NCBI GenBank assembly: GCA_938075415.1 | Contig: CALJHC010000026.1 | Span: 62,001-126,000 of the forward strand | Length of the DNA: 64,000 bases | Direction of reading: 5' to 3' | Source: an uncultured Rubripirellula sp. | GTDB taxonomy: Bacteria > Planctomycetota > Planctomycetia > Pirellulales > Pirellulaceae | The notes under the pieces: generated by a model | Told to the model about the DNA's origin: nothing | Database searches by the model: none | What the model saw: only the letters and a program-made list of their open reading frames with translations | Position numbers and translations under genes: made by a program | Shown here: positions 37,076-46,285 of the stretch, piece after piece | Layout: the number at the start of each line of letters is the position of its first letter | Numbering within the stretch: the first letter of the stretch is position 1

Positions 37076-37881
37076 GCTGCACTCCTTCGTCGGTCACGGC
37101 CGCGTCCATTGCGACCGCCCTGGGTATGATCAATAAAGTCGAAAAGATGCCTTAGCACAGGTCGGATAGGGCCGCTGCCAAGCAGTTCCGTTCTCGACTT
37201 TTCGATTCCTATTTTTGAACGATACAAAAGTTTGTATGCCAAAGACAATGCTTTTATGTCTTCATTTGAATAATCATGGCGACGTAAGCCAACACTGTTA
37301 GCCGATCGAGGCCGAGCAGGGTTGCCATCGCACAGCATGAATGGCGGTATATCTTGCAGCACACGGCTCATGCCACCAACGAAACTCAGTTGGCCGATTG
37401 ATGCGAAATGATGAATGGCGACGCCCCCGGAAATCGTAACGTCATTTCCGATATGAACGTGGCCGCCCAACATGCAGTTGTTCGCAATGACAATCCGATC
37501 TCCTAACACGCAATCGTGGGCGACGTGGCTTGCGACCATGAAAAAATTGTGGTCGCCAATGCGGGTGAGGCATTGTTCTTTTTCGGTGCCCCGGTTTACC
37601 GTGCAGTGTTCTCGGAAGGTATTTCCATCTCCAATTTCAACGCGTGCTGGAGTGTCTTTGTAGCTCGTGTCTTGTGGTGCTGCACCGATGACGCAACCTG
37701 GGAAGAAATGGTTGTCGTCACCAACGGTGGTGATCCCAGTCATGACAACGTGTTCGTCGATTTGTGTATTGTCACCCAAGGTCACATCGGGACCAATGAT
37801 CGAGAAATGTCCGATTCGAACGTTGTTCCCGATTTTTGCACGCGGATCTACCACTGCGCTGGGTGCGATCATGTTACTCAT
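37072..37881 (-). CDS. lpxA: Acyl-[ACP]-UDP-N-acetylglucosamine O-acyltransferase
   Basis: 269 residues forming a left-handed beta helix of hexapeptide repeats (AKIGNNVRIGHFSIIG and onward), then a helical C-terminal part. HVAHDC contains the catalytic histidine equivalent to E. coli His125, and DIPPFMLCDGNPA matches the family's DVPPYVIAQGN segment. It transfers a 3-hydroxyacyl group to UDP-GlcNAc, the first step of lipid A synthesis. GGAG lies 5 nt ahead of ATG 37881. It is 57 nt downstream of lpxC and overlaps the oxidoreductase gene. No fabZ lies between lpxC and lpxA, unlike in several other phyla. Confidence 0.95.
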   Translation of the reverse strand: MSNMIAPSAVVDPRAKIGNNVRIGHFSIIGPDVTLGDNTQIDEHVVMTGITTVGDDNHFFPGCVIGAAPQDTSYKDTPARVEIGDGNTFREHCTVNRGTEKEQCLTRIGDHNFFMVASHVAHDCVLGDRIVIANNCMLGGHVHIGNDVTISGGVAIHHFASIGQLSFVGGMSRVLQDIPPFMLCDGNPARPRSANSVGLRRHDYSNEDIKALSLAYKLLYRSKIGIEKSRTELLGSGPIRPVLRHLFDFIDHTQGGRNGRGRDRRRSAA

Positions 37882-37938
37882 GGTTTCTCCATGTCATGGA
37901 ATTGACGTTGGATGAACGGCCGATCCGGCAAATGGTTG

Positions 37939-38877
37939 TTAAATTGCATTTCGTAGCGTGGGGCGAGAAATTTCAACACCTTGGCGTTTCATCGATCGCT
38001 CTGCCGCCAGTTCCACGAGGTATTCGGCAACTTTTCCGTTGAGGCTGTGCCCTCCACGGTAAGAAACGGCTCGTCCAATGAACTCAACGCCTGATAACGC
38101 GAGATCGCCAATGAGGTCGAGTGTTTTGTGCCGTGCGCACTCGTTTTGGAACCGGTATTCATTCTCGATCGGGCCATCCTCACCAATCACCAGAAGATCC
38201 TGATTGGTGACGTGTCCCGCAATACCTTTGGCTCGAATCATTGCCGCTTGCTCGGCTGTCACAAAGGTTCTTGCCGAGGCGATTTCGCGAATGAATCGCT
38301 CGGGGGAGAGTGAGACTCCATAGCTTTGTGGGCGAATGGGGGTTTGGTCATCAAAACTCAGCCTATATTCGAAATGGGTTTCCCCACCAAACGCCGGTGA
38401 TAACTCCACCCAACTAGAATCTGATTCGATGCGAATGGATTCCTTAATCACTAGTCGTTGTTTCTGTGCAGCTTGAATAATCAAACCGCTCTGAGATAAC
38501 TCCTCGGCATACCGAAGACTGCTTCCGTCGAGTGCTGGGAATTCTTCTCCGTCAATCTCTACGAGACAATTATCAATCTCCAAGGCTGACAGAGCGGCTA
38601 ACAGGTGTTCAACCATCTGAAAGCTCGCGTGACCATGGGCCAAGTTGGTTCGCAAACTTGCCTCTTGCCGAAATCCCACCAATGCTTGGCATGTGTTGGG
38701 TTCGTCCAAGTCGGTTCGGATTAAGCGGACTCCAGTGTTCGCCGCTGCCGGGTGGATGATCACGCGAACTTCCTGTCCGCTCCAATATCCGCGACCGCGC
38801 ACTTCACATGAAGCGGCAAGTGTGTGTTGATTGCGTGATGGATTCACGCCAGCCTCCATGCCTGAAGCACGCTTCAT
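37939..38877 (-). CDS. lpxC: UDP-3-O-acyl-N-acetylglucosamine deacetylase
   Basis: 312 residues from ATG 38877 (a TTG lies one codon earlier; ATG 38859 is also possible). The two-domain LpxC fold is clear. MVEHLLAAL carries the first zinc histidine with the catalytic Glu next to it, ARHKTLDLIGDLAL carries the second His and the Asp ligand, and GGHSLN has the catalytic His. LDGSS matches the conserved Ser/Gly turn. It commits UDP-acyl-GlcNAc to lipid A synthesis by removing the acetyl group. It is not fused to FabZ. Order on the strand is ompH-like, lpxC, lpxA, oxidoreductase, so these probably form one envelope operon. Confidence 0.96.
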   Translation of the reverse strand: MKRASGMEAGVNPSRNQHTLAASCEVRGRGYWSGQEVRVIIHPAAANTGVRLIRTDLDEPNTCQALVGFRQEASLRTNLAHGHASFQMVEHLLAALSALEIDNCLVEIDGEEFPALDGSSLRYAEELSQSGLIIQAAQKQRLVIKESIRIESDSSWVELSPAFGGETHFEYRLSFDDQTPIRPQSYGVSLSPERFIREIASARTFVTAEQAAMIRAKGIAGHVTNQDLLVIGEDGPIENEYRFQNECARHKTLDLIGDLALSGVEFIGRAVSYRGGHSLNGKVAEYLVELAAERSMKRQGVEISRPTLRNAI

Positions 38878-39011
38878 CAAGATGCGTGCGTTGAATAATC
38901 AAACGATTGATGGTGACTTGTCATCACCGCTTTGGGCCGGAGCCCTTGATGATCGATTCCCCGTGACTTCCAGATGAAGACGTTACTTTTCGAGTTTCGA
39001 TCGATGCGTGC

Positions 39012-39041
39012 GAACGGATGCTTTTCCAAGAGCATCCGTTC
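39012..39041 (-). repeat. 11-bp hairpin between the OmpH-like gene and lpxC
   Basis: GAACGGATGCT (39012-39022) and AGCATCCGTTC (39031-39041) form a perfect stem with an 8-nt loop, 30 nt beyond the chaperone stop. No T-run follows, so it may protect or process the transcript rather than end it. Confidence 0.6.
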
Positions 39042-39071
39042 CCTACTGTGGTAGCGACCAAACGTCGAAGA

Positions 39072-39680
39072 CTACTTGGTGCTGACTTCGCCACTGTTGG
39101 CAGTTTTCATGGATTGATCCAAGTACTGCATCACACCCTTGGTCATGTCAAGCGACTCGTCATGGTAGACAATGTTCTTCATCACGCCACGAATGACCGA
39201 TTCGCCATTTTCCAGATCCATGTCTTCGCTGTTGTAACGAAGGACAAGGTTGATCTTGTAGTGGTTTGCGAGGAACTTGACGCCGTCGGCAATCAGTTTG
39301 TAATTCTGGAAATAGATTTTCGCCTCGGAATCAGCGAGCTCTTTTCGAGTACGCGCCATGTCGAGTCGAAGTTTTGATTCCATCGATGCCACCAACTCTT
39401 CCTGTGCGGCATACTCAGCGGAACCAACCTTGAAGGACTTAAGTTGCTCGGCAGCTTGCTTGAGTTCTTCGCGTTTCGCCTGAAGTTGTGCATCGTATGC
39501 CTTCAAGTCGGATTCAACTTTCCCAACTTGGGCTTTGATGCCCGGGTGATTTTTAAAGATGTAGGCAACATCAACCACCGCGATGCGATGGGCAGAGTCC
39601 TGAGCATTGGCAAAGCCTGGGGCCAGCATGATCAGTGAAACAGTGGCCAACAAAAGGGCCTTTTTACCAATAAGTCGCAC
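39072..39680 (-). CDS. OmpH/Skp-family periplasmic chaperone
   Basis: 202 residues. GTG 39680 has AAGGAG 7 nt upstream. A signal peptide ending FANAQ is followed by the short strand HRIAVVDVAYIFKNHPG, then two long charged helices forming the coiled-coil tentacles of the Skp jellyfish fold (KVESDLKAYDAQLQAKREEL and onward), and a final strand/helix. Skp/OmpH holds unfolded outer-membrane proteins after Sec export and prevents aggregation. Its place next to lpxC-lpxA is classic in Gram-negative bacteria (bamA-skp-lpxD-fabZ-lpxA), though bamA and lpxD are missing here. Confidence 0.9.
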   Translation of the reverse strand: MRLIGKKALLLATVSLIMLAPGFANAQDSAHRIAVVDVAYIFKNHPGIKAQVGKVESDLKAYDAQLQAKREELKQAAEQLKSFKVGSAEYAAQEELVASMESKLRLDMARTRKELADSEAKIYFQNYKLIADGVKFLANHYKINLVLRYNSEDMDLENGESVIRGVMKNIVYHDESLDMTKGVMQYLDQSMKTANSGEVSTK

Positions 39681-39991
39681 TTCCGCTCTCCTTGCGTTAT
39701 GGGTGCGCGTCGAATCCCGATGCGGTGCTTGTGGGGCATGTCAGACTTGTAAGCGTCCATCGCTTAACGAGTCCGTCGCATTGGATCGTTGATTCATTTT
39801 CAACAATCCGAATTGCTGGGGATTGTGTCACCACTCAGTGAAGCCGTAAAGATTAAAAATTCAGTGCTGGTGCACATCCCAGCGGTTAAAAACTCGTTTA
39901 CTCAACGTGATTGAGGCCAAAACGCAGTGATTTTTGGGAATCACTGCCTCGGTAAGGTCCCAAAATGTTCAACACGAATTGAAAAGCTTTC
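39681..39991. other. Spacer between the M28 peptidase and OmpH-like genes
   Basis: It contains the terminator-like hairpin at 39924-39947 and a probable promoter region for the OmpH-lpx group. I see nothing else. Confidence 0.45.
39924..39947 (-). terminator. Probable terminator of the M28 peptidase gene
   Basis: GCAGTGATT (39924-39932) / AATCACTGC (39939-39947) is a perfect 9-bp stem with a 6-nt loop, 45 nt past the stop on the minus strand, followed by GTTTTGG. The T-run is short. Confidence 0.65.
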
Positions 39992-42097
39992 TTATTGAGC
40001 AGGTCGTTTTCCAAGCTCAACGGTCAATTCGACCGATTTGCCCAGCCGATCAATGATGATTTTGGCCTCGTCCCCGGGGGACTTGGATCGAACCCAGTCA
40101 ATGACTTCTTCCGCAGTTGAAACGTTTTGATTACCCAGTTTTATGATCTGATCGCCCTTTTGGATGCCACCTTGGCTGGCTGGACCCTCACCGACAAGAT
40201 CAGCAACCGAAACTCGATCACCATCATCAGTGAGACTCACACCCAAAAATGCCGTCATTTGCCTTCGAATTTGCACTCGTTTGTCCGTCTCGGCAAATAC
40301 CGGTCGAGACTCCTGGGTCGCAAGTTCAGACACCACGTCTGAAACTATATCGGTTATCCGGGTTAGTCCACCAAAATTGATTTTGTCAAAATCATCACTT
40401 GGGCGATGATAATCGTTGTGGATACCAGTGAAGAAAAACAAAACGGGGATCCCCGCCTCATTAAATGACTGGTGATCGCTGGGGCCGTAGCCACTGCTCA
40501 TCTTAAAAAGTTTAAAAGGAGTGGCTTGCTTCTCGTTGAGTCGATCCACCATCGAGTCGAAGTTCTCGCCCGACCCGGTCCCGTAAACGGTCAATTCGTT
40601 GTCATTGAGTCGGCCTACCATATCCAAGTTGATCATGCTGACTGTGTCTTCGAGCGGAAACCTTGGCTGTTTAACATAGTGTTTGCTACCAAGCAGGCCT
40701 CTCTCTTCACCTGAAAAGCCGATAAACACAAGCCGGCGGCGACTTGCTTTGCTAGCTAATTCGCTAATGGCCTGCTTTGCGATTGCGAGCATGGCAACGG
40801 TTCCGCTCGCGTTGTCATCGGCGCCGTTATGCACGGCAATGGTGCCGGGTGCAAGTGATCCGTTGCCGCCCATTCCGACGTGGTCATAATGGGCGCCAAC
40901 GATAACGGTTTCTTCGGCTAAGGGCCCTTTTCCTGGAAGGACTCCGAGAACGTTATTGGTTTCAGTATTGAGCGGTTCGATTCCAACGGAGATCGTCGCA
41001 TCAATTTTTGCAAGCGGCTTGCTTGCCGGTTCACCGGTTTGATCGATCTGTTCTTCCAGAGTGGATAACGCAACCTTGCAATACTTCATCAACGATTGGT
41101 CAAGGACATCGCGGCCGATCGAGACAACCGGAATTGAGTCGTCGTTGGGACGCCGCCTTCCCGCCTCACTTATTCCCAAAACACCACGTTGAGCTTCGGA
41201 GAGGTCTTGATCGAGTGCTATCAGCGAAGATTCAATTCGAATTTTCCGTTCTGAGAGTTGTTTCTTCCGGTCTTGATTCTCGTCAGTGATCGAGGCGAGT
41301 TCATCGATCACTTTTTTCAGTCGTGTCTCTTCTCGCTTCTTTTCCTCGTCAATCCTGTCCGTTGCGACGAGCACACTGTCACTATCATTAACAAGGATCA
41401 ACGCGCTGGCACCGTGGTCAATTGCGTTCTTGATCTTGGCGGAAAAGAGAGCGTGCTTGGTGTTCTGCGTGCCACTGAAACGGCTTTCCTCGTCTGTCCG
41501 CTGCGGTTCTTTTCTCAGCACAATCACGATTGCGCCCTTGGCATCGATACCTTGGTAATCGTCATAGTTCAATTCAGGTGCTGTGATTCCGTATCCCGCG
41601 AAGATCAGGGGAGCCGTCACTTTTCCCAAGGCGCTTCCGATGGTGAGTGGTGTGAATCCATCACCGAGTTGCCATCGTTGATTGGTTTGCTCGTTGGTAC
41701 TTGGTGAGAGCTCGAGGTAATTACTCTGTTTGTCTGTTGGTTTCGCGCCGAGAGTGACATTAAACGGTTGCAACGGAGATTTTTGCCAGACGTCGGTGCT
41801 AAGCCCAATCGCTTTCATGCGTTCGACAAGGTAGGCAGCGGCTTGGTCAATGGATGCGTCGCCAACGCCTCGTCCTCTCAAATCGTCGCTGGCGAGATAC
41901 TCCATATCTGATCGGATTTGAACCGTCGGGTTGGGTGGGCTTGTTTGCGTCGCAGCCGCGTTCTTCCTACCGAGCAGTCGCAATTGTGCTTGACAATGAA
42001 CGGCATCGACAACGAAGGCACCAAGCAGGCAGGCACTGATGATGAGAGGCTTGTGCATTGCCAAAAAGGAGAGTGTCTTACGCGGGAGCGTCTTCAT
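39992..42097 (-). CDS. Secreted M28-family zinc aminopeptidase with PA and PDZ domains
   Basis: 701 residues. A signal peptide follows either ATG 42097 or 42058. A PA-type insert (APLIFAGYGITAPELNYDDYQGIDAKGAIV) precedes a coiled-coil stretch rich in Glu/Lys/Arg (about residues 230-290). The M28 core shows its zinc ligands and catalytic acid: GAHYDHVG, GADDNASGT, GEERGLLGS, NLDMVGR and SDHQSF. The C-terminal ~90 residues are a PDZ domain (LGVSLTDDGDRVSVADLVGEGPASQGGIQKGD, split). M28 enzymes remove N-terminal residues from peptides outside the cytoplasm. The PDZ domain probably binds substrate tails. It lies between secDF and ompH-like genes on the same strand, but terminators on both sides suggest its own unit. 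Confidence 0.9.
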   Translation of the reverse strand: MKTLPRKTLSFLAMHKPLIISACLLGAFVVDAVHCQAQLRLLGRKNAAATQTSPPNPTVQIRSDMEYLASDDLRGRGVGDASIDQAAAYLVERMKAIGLSTDVWQKSPLQPFNVTLGAKPTDKQSNYLELSPSTNEQTNQRWQLGDGFTPLTIGSALGKVTAPLIFAGYGITAPELNYDDYQGIDAKGAIVIVLRKEPQRTDEESRFSGTQNTKHALFSAKIKNAIDHGASALILVNDSDSVLVATDRIDEEKKREETRLKKVIDELASITDENQDRKKQLSERKIRIESSLIALDQDLSEAQRGVLGISEAGRRRPNDDSIPVVSIGRDVLDQSLMKYCKVALSTLEEQIDQTGEPASKPLAKIDATISVGIEPLNTETNNVLGVLPGKGPLAEETVIVGAHYDHVGMGGNGSLAPGTIAVHNGADDNASGTVAMLAIAKQAISELASKASRRRLVFIGFSGEERGLLGSKHYVKQPRFPLEDTVSMINLDMVGRLNDNELTVYGTGSGENFDSMVDRLNEKQATPFKLFKMSSGYGPSDHQSFNEAGIPVLFFFTGIHNDYHRPSDDFDKINFGGLTRITDIVSDVVSELATQESRPVFAETDKRVQIRRQMTAFLGVSLTDDGDRVSVADLVGEGPASQGGIQKGDQIIKLGNQNVSTAEEVIDWVRSKSPGDEAKIIIDRLGKSVELTVELGKRPAQ

Positions 42098-42254
42098 GAT
42101 TCTGGTTCTCGAGATCGATTCAGGGGGTTTTACCGATGCCGTGACGGCTAGTGGTGATTTTGAGTTAAGTCGTTTAATCGTCAGCGGACACGAAAAAGGG
42201 CAGTCAGGTATTTTGTGACGCGGTGGAATTCTATCGCGATCTAGTTACGAAAAT

Positions 42255-42290
42255 CGCCGGAGCCTCGATTGATGATACGTGGCTCCGGCG
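42255..42290 (-). terminator. Hairpin terminator of the yajC-secDF unit
   Basis: CGCCGGAGCC (42255-42264) and GGCTCCGGCG (42281-42290) form a perfect 10-bp GC-rich stem with a 16-nt loop, starting 38 nt after the secDF stop on the minus strand and followed by ATTTTCG. The stem is strong, the T-run short. Confidence 0.75.
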
Positions 42291-42328
42291 AGAAGAAATC
42301 TCGAATTGATCTATCAGCTCGCCTTGAA

Positions 42329-45300
42329 TCAGGCAGCCTTGGTTTGCTCTTGTCTTTGGATGAGCCACAGAAGGATTGGGCTGGCGATAAAGACCGAACT
42401 GTAGGTACCGACGATCACGCCGACCACCAAGGCAAAGGCAAAAGCGTGAATCCCTTCACCGCCGAAAAAGTACAGCAGAACCACAACAATTAAAGTGGTT
42501 AGCGAGGTCAGTAAGGTTCTGCTCAGTGTTTGGTTGATGCTCGTGTTGATCATCTCACCGGTCAATACTTTCGCTTTTCCTTTGGTTTCTCGAATGCGGT
42601 CAAAAACCACAATCGTATCGTTCAGAGAGTAACCAATAATGGTCAGGATTGCCGCGACAACGGTGAGGCTAATCTTGAATGGGTCAATCAAGAGGAAGTC
42701 AGGTGCACCGGCGAGCCAGTAACTGATTGCAATCGCTCCAAGAGTAATCATCACATCATGAAGTAAGGCAGCGACGGCTGCGAATCCGTAGATGACTCGT
42801 TGGAATCGGAACCAGATGTATCCAATGATGCAGAGGATACTCGCGAACAGAGCACCAAAGGCACGGCCAATCATGTCACCGGCAACCCGTGCTCCAACGC
42901 TGCTGCTGCTAACCCAGACGGGGTCCGAATTCATCCGTTCTTTCATTCCAGCAATCACTTGTTGCGTTGCGTTGGTGTCCAGTGGCAAGTCTACCTGCCA
43001 ACGCATGAAGCGAAGTTGGGATCCTGGGGTCCACTCGCTTTCTTGTGCTTGTTCATCAGTGGTTACAGGTACTGGATTCACATTAATGACACGATCGGTC
43101 AGTGTGATACCGGCCTCACGAGCAACCAAGACCAGTGCATCTTTCAGCGTGTCTTCACTGATCGCAGCGCCTTGTTGTTCACCATCAACGCCTTCGGATT
43201 GTCCGGCGATTCCAAGTTGGATTTCGACACGGCTTGTGGTTGCTGCCGACTCACTGCTTTCCACCGAGTCTTCTTGCGTTGCTTCCACTTCCGCCGCCTG
43301 ATCACCTCCGTCTTCGTCCTGCTCTTGCATCGTGGTGACCAGCATCACACCGTTGTCATCGCCAGGAATCGCCGATTGTTCGGTTTCCGTCGGAGCGATC
43401 TCTTCGGGGGCTTCCTCTTTTGATTCGCTAACTGAAATGTCATAGGTCACCAAACTGAGCGTCTCGCTGGATTTGAATGCTCTTTTGATTGCAGCCTTGA
43501 GGTCATCGACCCGCTGGAATGACGAATCCACTTTGTAGATCGTCGCGTCCTCCGAACCTTCCATCGACACACCGTTGACCGTGTACGGCAATTCCTCAGC
43601 GACTGACTTGGCAGCCTGAAGGTCGGTGTCGTTAACAAATCCCTTGGAGACGAGCGAGGTTTCGATCGGCATGCCTTCCGATTTGGCACTATTTGCAGCT
43701 TCGGAAAGCTGGTCGTTGGTAAGTTTGCCATCATCGATGAGAACTTCAGTGAACGGCTTGACCATCTCTGATTTGACGATCGCTCGAACCTCATCGGTTG
43801 TCGATGGACGATCAAGTCGGAACTGCACGGAGGAGCCTCCGGCAAAGTCGATATCTAGAATTCCGCGACCGCGAGCGCTGAGGGATGCAATGCCGATCAG
43901 GATCAAGATAGCCGAAGCCGACAGAGTGATTTTTCCCAGCCCCATAAAGTCCAAGCTGCCATCACGAGTGAGTGCTGCTCGAATTCCATTCACACCGTCG
44001 GTCATCTTCAGAGAGAGGCAACGGAAGCGTTCAGCGACGTCAAAGATGGTTCGCGATACATAGATCGCTGAGAACATCGAGAACAGAATTCCAAGAATCA
44101 GGGTGACGGCAAACCCTCGAATCTGATCCGTTCCAATGGCATAGAGGACAATCGCGGTAATCAGGGTGGTCAGGTTGGCGTCGACAATAGTGATGGTTGC
44201 CTTGGCAAAGCCATTTCGCACCGCCATTCGAGCGGCGGCACCTTTCTTAATCTCTTCACGTATCCGCTCAAAAATCAGAACGTTTGCGTCAACGGACATA
44301 CCCACAGTCAAAACGAGGCCTGCAAGTCCCGGAAGTGTTAACGGTTGATTGATGAGAACCATGGTTGCCAGGATCATTCCCAAGTTCAGCAACAGGGCGA
44401 TACAAGCCACCATTCCCGGAAAACCATAGTACGCAAAGATAAATACAAGGACGAGAGCGAGCGAGCTTGCAATCGCGAGGACCCCCTTACGAATGGTATC
44501 CTTGCCGAGGGTTGCGTCGATCTGGTTTTCAGCGATCGGCTGCTTGGTGAGTGCGGCAGGAAGTTGCCCAGCTTTGAGAATCTGAACCAGCTGATCGACT
44601 TCTTCACGGGTGAACCGCCCAGTGATTCGTCCCTCTTTTTTGATCGGCTGTAAAATGTTGGGTGCGGAAAGAAGATCATCATCAAGAATAATCCCCAGTT
44701 GCCGCTGTCGACCATTAACGGGACTGTTGTTGGTTGTGAGTGTGAGGAATTTTCCCGAGCCGGCATCTGTCAGGGTAAAGGAAACCGCTGGAGCACCATT
44801 CTGGTCAAAAACGCTGGCCGCGAAGGCGAGATCCTCTCCGGTGACATCTTCAACGTAGGGGTCACGAACCATCAGCGTTTCGATACCGCTTAGCCCTTGC
44901 TCGTCGATCCATGTTGCGATTCTACGTTCAGAGTTTTCGCCTAAAAGCATCCGAGGCAGATTGATGATTTGTCCCGAGTCGGGGTTGCGAACCAAGGCGG
45001 TGGCGACATTGACACGAAGGGGACCTGGAACCTTCTGCCCATCGGCGCCCACCACGAGTTCGCGATCAACATTCGCCCAAAAAGCGACGGGTTCTCCATC
45101 TTCGCCACGAATCGTCTCTGAGGTTCGAATACCACTGTTGGAAGATTCAGCTTGATCCCTGGCAAGATTGATTGCTGGCAGGTGATCCGCCTCGTTGGCA
45201 AGAATTGCGAATCGAAGAATTCCTGCTTCCTCAATCAGGCTCTTGATTCGATCCACTTCCTGCTGCTGGACCTCGGGAACGATGATTTCGATCTGTGATT

Positions 45301-45736
45301 GACCGTAGGGCCGAATCTGGATTTCTTGAGTTCCGCTTGGATTGATTCGACGCGTCAACGGTTCGACGAGATCTTCCGAAGTGATGGCGATACCACTTTC
45401 GGCCTCGGCTTCACCGATCTTGTTGGAATCAATTTCGTACACCAAGATTGTTCCGCCGCGAAGGTCAACTCCTAGGCCGGGCCGTCGACTTGACAGCACG
45501 ACAATGCTGACGGTCAACGCTAGCAGAACCCATCCGAAACGCGTGCCGTAGGTTGGCATCTTGAATGAGCGAGCAAAGTAGTTGCCAGCTATGAAAGGAA
45601 GGATCAATACCAATGCAGCAATAATCACTGCAATGTATTGGCCTCCTGAGATGCCAGCACCGACGGCCCCCGCGCCCGTTTGCGCTTGAGCAAGTAATTC
45701 GGTCGTCAGGTTAATCAGTAGAGAGCCGTCCATCAT
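42329..45736 (-). CDS. secDF: SecD-SecF fusion protein of the Sec translocon
   Basis: 1135 residues, a natural fusion of SecD and SecF with about twelve membrane helices plus an extra N-terminal hydrophobic pair. The SecD part has GLGVDLRGGT, a large periplasmic P1 domain, and GMSVDANVLIFERIREE in the proton-path region. The SecF part starts after the sixth core helix, with DIDFAGGSSVQF, and ends with the NDTIVVFDRIRE motif. It uses the proton gradient to pull exported proteins out of the SecYEG channel. The SecF periplasmic region carries a long Glu/Asp/Gln-rich insertion (about residues 780-860), larger than usual. yajC lies 141 nt upstream on the same strand. Confidence 0.96.
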   Translation of the reverse strand: MMDGSLLINLTTELLAQAQTGAGAVGAGISGGQYIAVIIAALVLILPFIAGNYFARSFKMPTYGTRFGWVLLALTVSIVVLSSRRPGLGVDLRGGTILVYEIDSNKIGEAEAESGIAITSEDLVEPLTRRINPSGTQEIQIRPYGQSQIEIIVPEVQQQEVDRIKSLIEEAGILRFAILANEADHLPAINLARDQAESSNSGIRTSETIRGEDGEPVAFWANVDRELVVGADGQKVPGPLRVNVATALVRNPDSGQIINLPRMLLGENSERRIATWIDEQGLSGIETLMVRDPYVEDVTGEDLAFAASVFDQNGAPAVSFTLTDAGSGKFLTLTTNNSPVNGRQRQLGIILDDDLLSAPNILQPIKKEGRITGRFTREEVDQLVQILKAGQLPAALTKQPIAENQIDATLGKDTIRKGVLAIASSLALVLVFIFAYYGFPGMVACIALLLNLGMILATMVLINQPLTLPGLAGLVLTVGMSVDANVLIFERIREEIKKGAAARMAVRNGFAKATITIVDANLTTLITAIVLYAIGTDQIRGFAVTLILGILFSMFSAIYVSRTIFDVAERFRCLSLKMTDGVNGIRAALTRDGSLDFMGLGKITLSASAILILIGIASLSARGRGILDIDFAGGSSVQFRLDRPSTTDEVRAIVKSEMVKPFTEVLIDDGKLTNDQLSEAANSAKSEGMPIETSLVSKGFVNDTDLQAAKSVAEELPYTVNGVSMEGSEDATIYKVDSSFQRVDDLKAAIKRAFKSSETLSLVTYDISVSESKEEAPEEIAPTETEQSAIPGDDNGVMLVTTMQEQDEDGGDQAAEVEATQEDSVESSESAATTSRVEIQLGIAGQSEGVDGEQQGAAISEDTLKDALVLVAREAGITLTDRVINVNPVPVTTDEQAQESEWTPGSQLRFMRWQVDLPLDTNATQQVIAGMKERMNSDPVWVSSSSVGARVAGDMIGRAFGALFASILCIIGYIWFRFQRVIYGFAAVAALLHDVMITLGAIAISYWLAGAPDFLLIDPFKISLTVVAAILTIIGYSLNDTIVVFDRIRETKGKAKVLTGEMINTSINQTLSRTLLTSLTTLIVVVLLYFFGGEGIHAFAFALVVGVIVGTYSSVFIASPILLWLIQRQEQTKAA

Positions 45737-45877
45737 TGTCTTCTGAATCGTGGATTCTTATCGATGAATAGGGCCGTCAGCTGTCAAATCTACTTTGCGT
45801 TTGGGCAGAAGTTGATCGACATCGGCGACCCAAAAGGTTTTGCCAAGACATCGGTGCCAAGGCGTTTTAAAATCTCG

Positions 45878-46285
45878 TTACTTCAAATCTGCTATATCAC
45901 TCGCGCCGCCGTCAGTGCTTGATTTGTCTCGAATGACTGAGCCTACTGCGGAGCGATTGATTTTAATTTTTGTGGTTCCCGCCTCGTCAATCCGAATCGT
46001 CAGGACATTTCCCTCCGTCGGTGCGTTAACAACTGTACCGTGGATTCCGCCGATCGTGATGATGCGGTCATTCTTCTTCAAACTGGACTTCATCTGCGTG
46101 ACTTCGCGTTTCTTTTTTCGTTCAGGTGCGAGGACGATGAAGTAGTAGAGGAAAAATAGTACCACGATCGGGAGAAAGGGATTACCGAAGATTGCTTCCA
46201 AGGAATTCAATTCAGGTGCTTCCCCGCCTTGAGCTAATGGCATCAGGTTTTCAAGCAGGCTCGAATCAGTCAGTGGATTCAACAA
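45878..46285 (-). CDS. yajC: Preprotein translocase subunit YajC
   Basis: About 135 residues from TTG 46285, chosen because GGAAGG lies 7 nt upstream; ATG 46243 without a clear ribosome-binding site is the alternative. One membrane helix (NPFLPIVVLFFLYYFIVLAPERKKKRE) is followed by the conserved SLKKNDRIITIGGIHGTVV and the soluble beta domain with KIKINRSAVGSVI. YajC associates with SecDF and is nearly always encoded beside it. The N-terminal ~45 residues before the helix are longer than in E. coli. Confidence 0.93.
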   Translation of the reverse strand: MLNPLTDSSLLENLMPLAQGGEAPELNSLEAIFGNPFLPIVVLFFLYYFIVLAPERKKKREVTQMKSSLKKNDRIITIGGIHGTVVNAPTEGNVLTIRIDEAGTTKIKINRSAVGSVIRDKSSTDGGASDIADLK

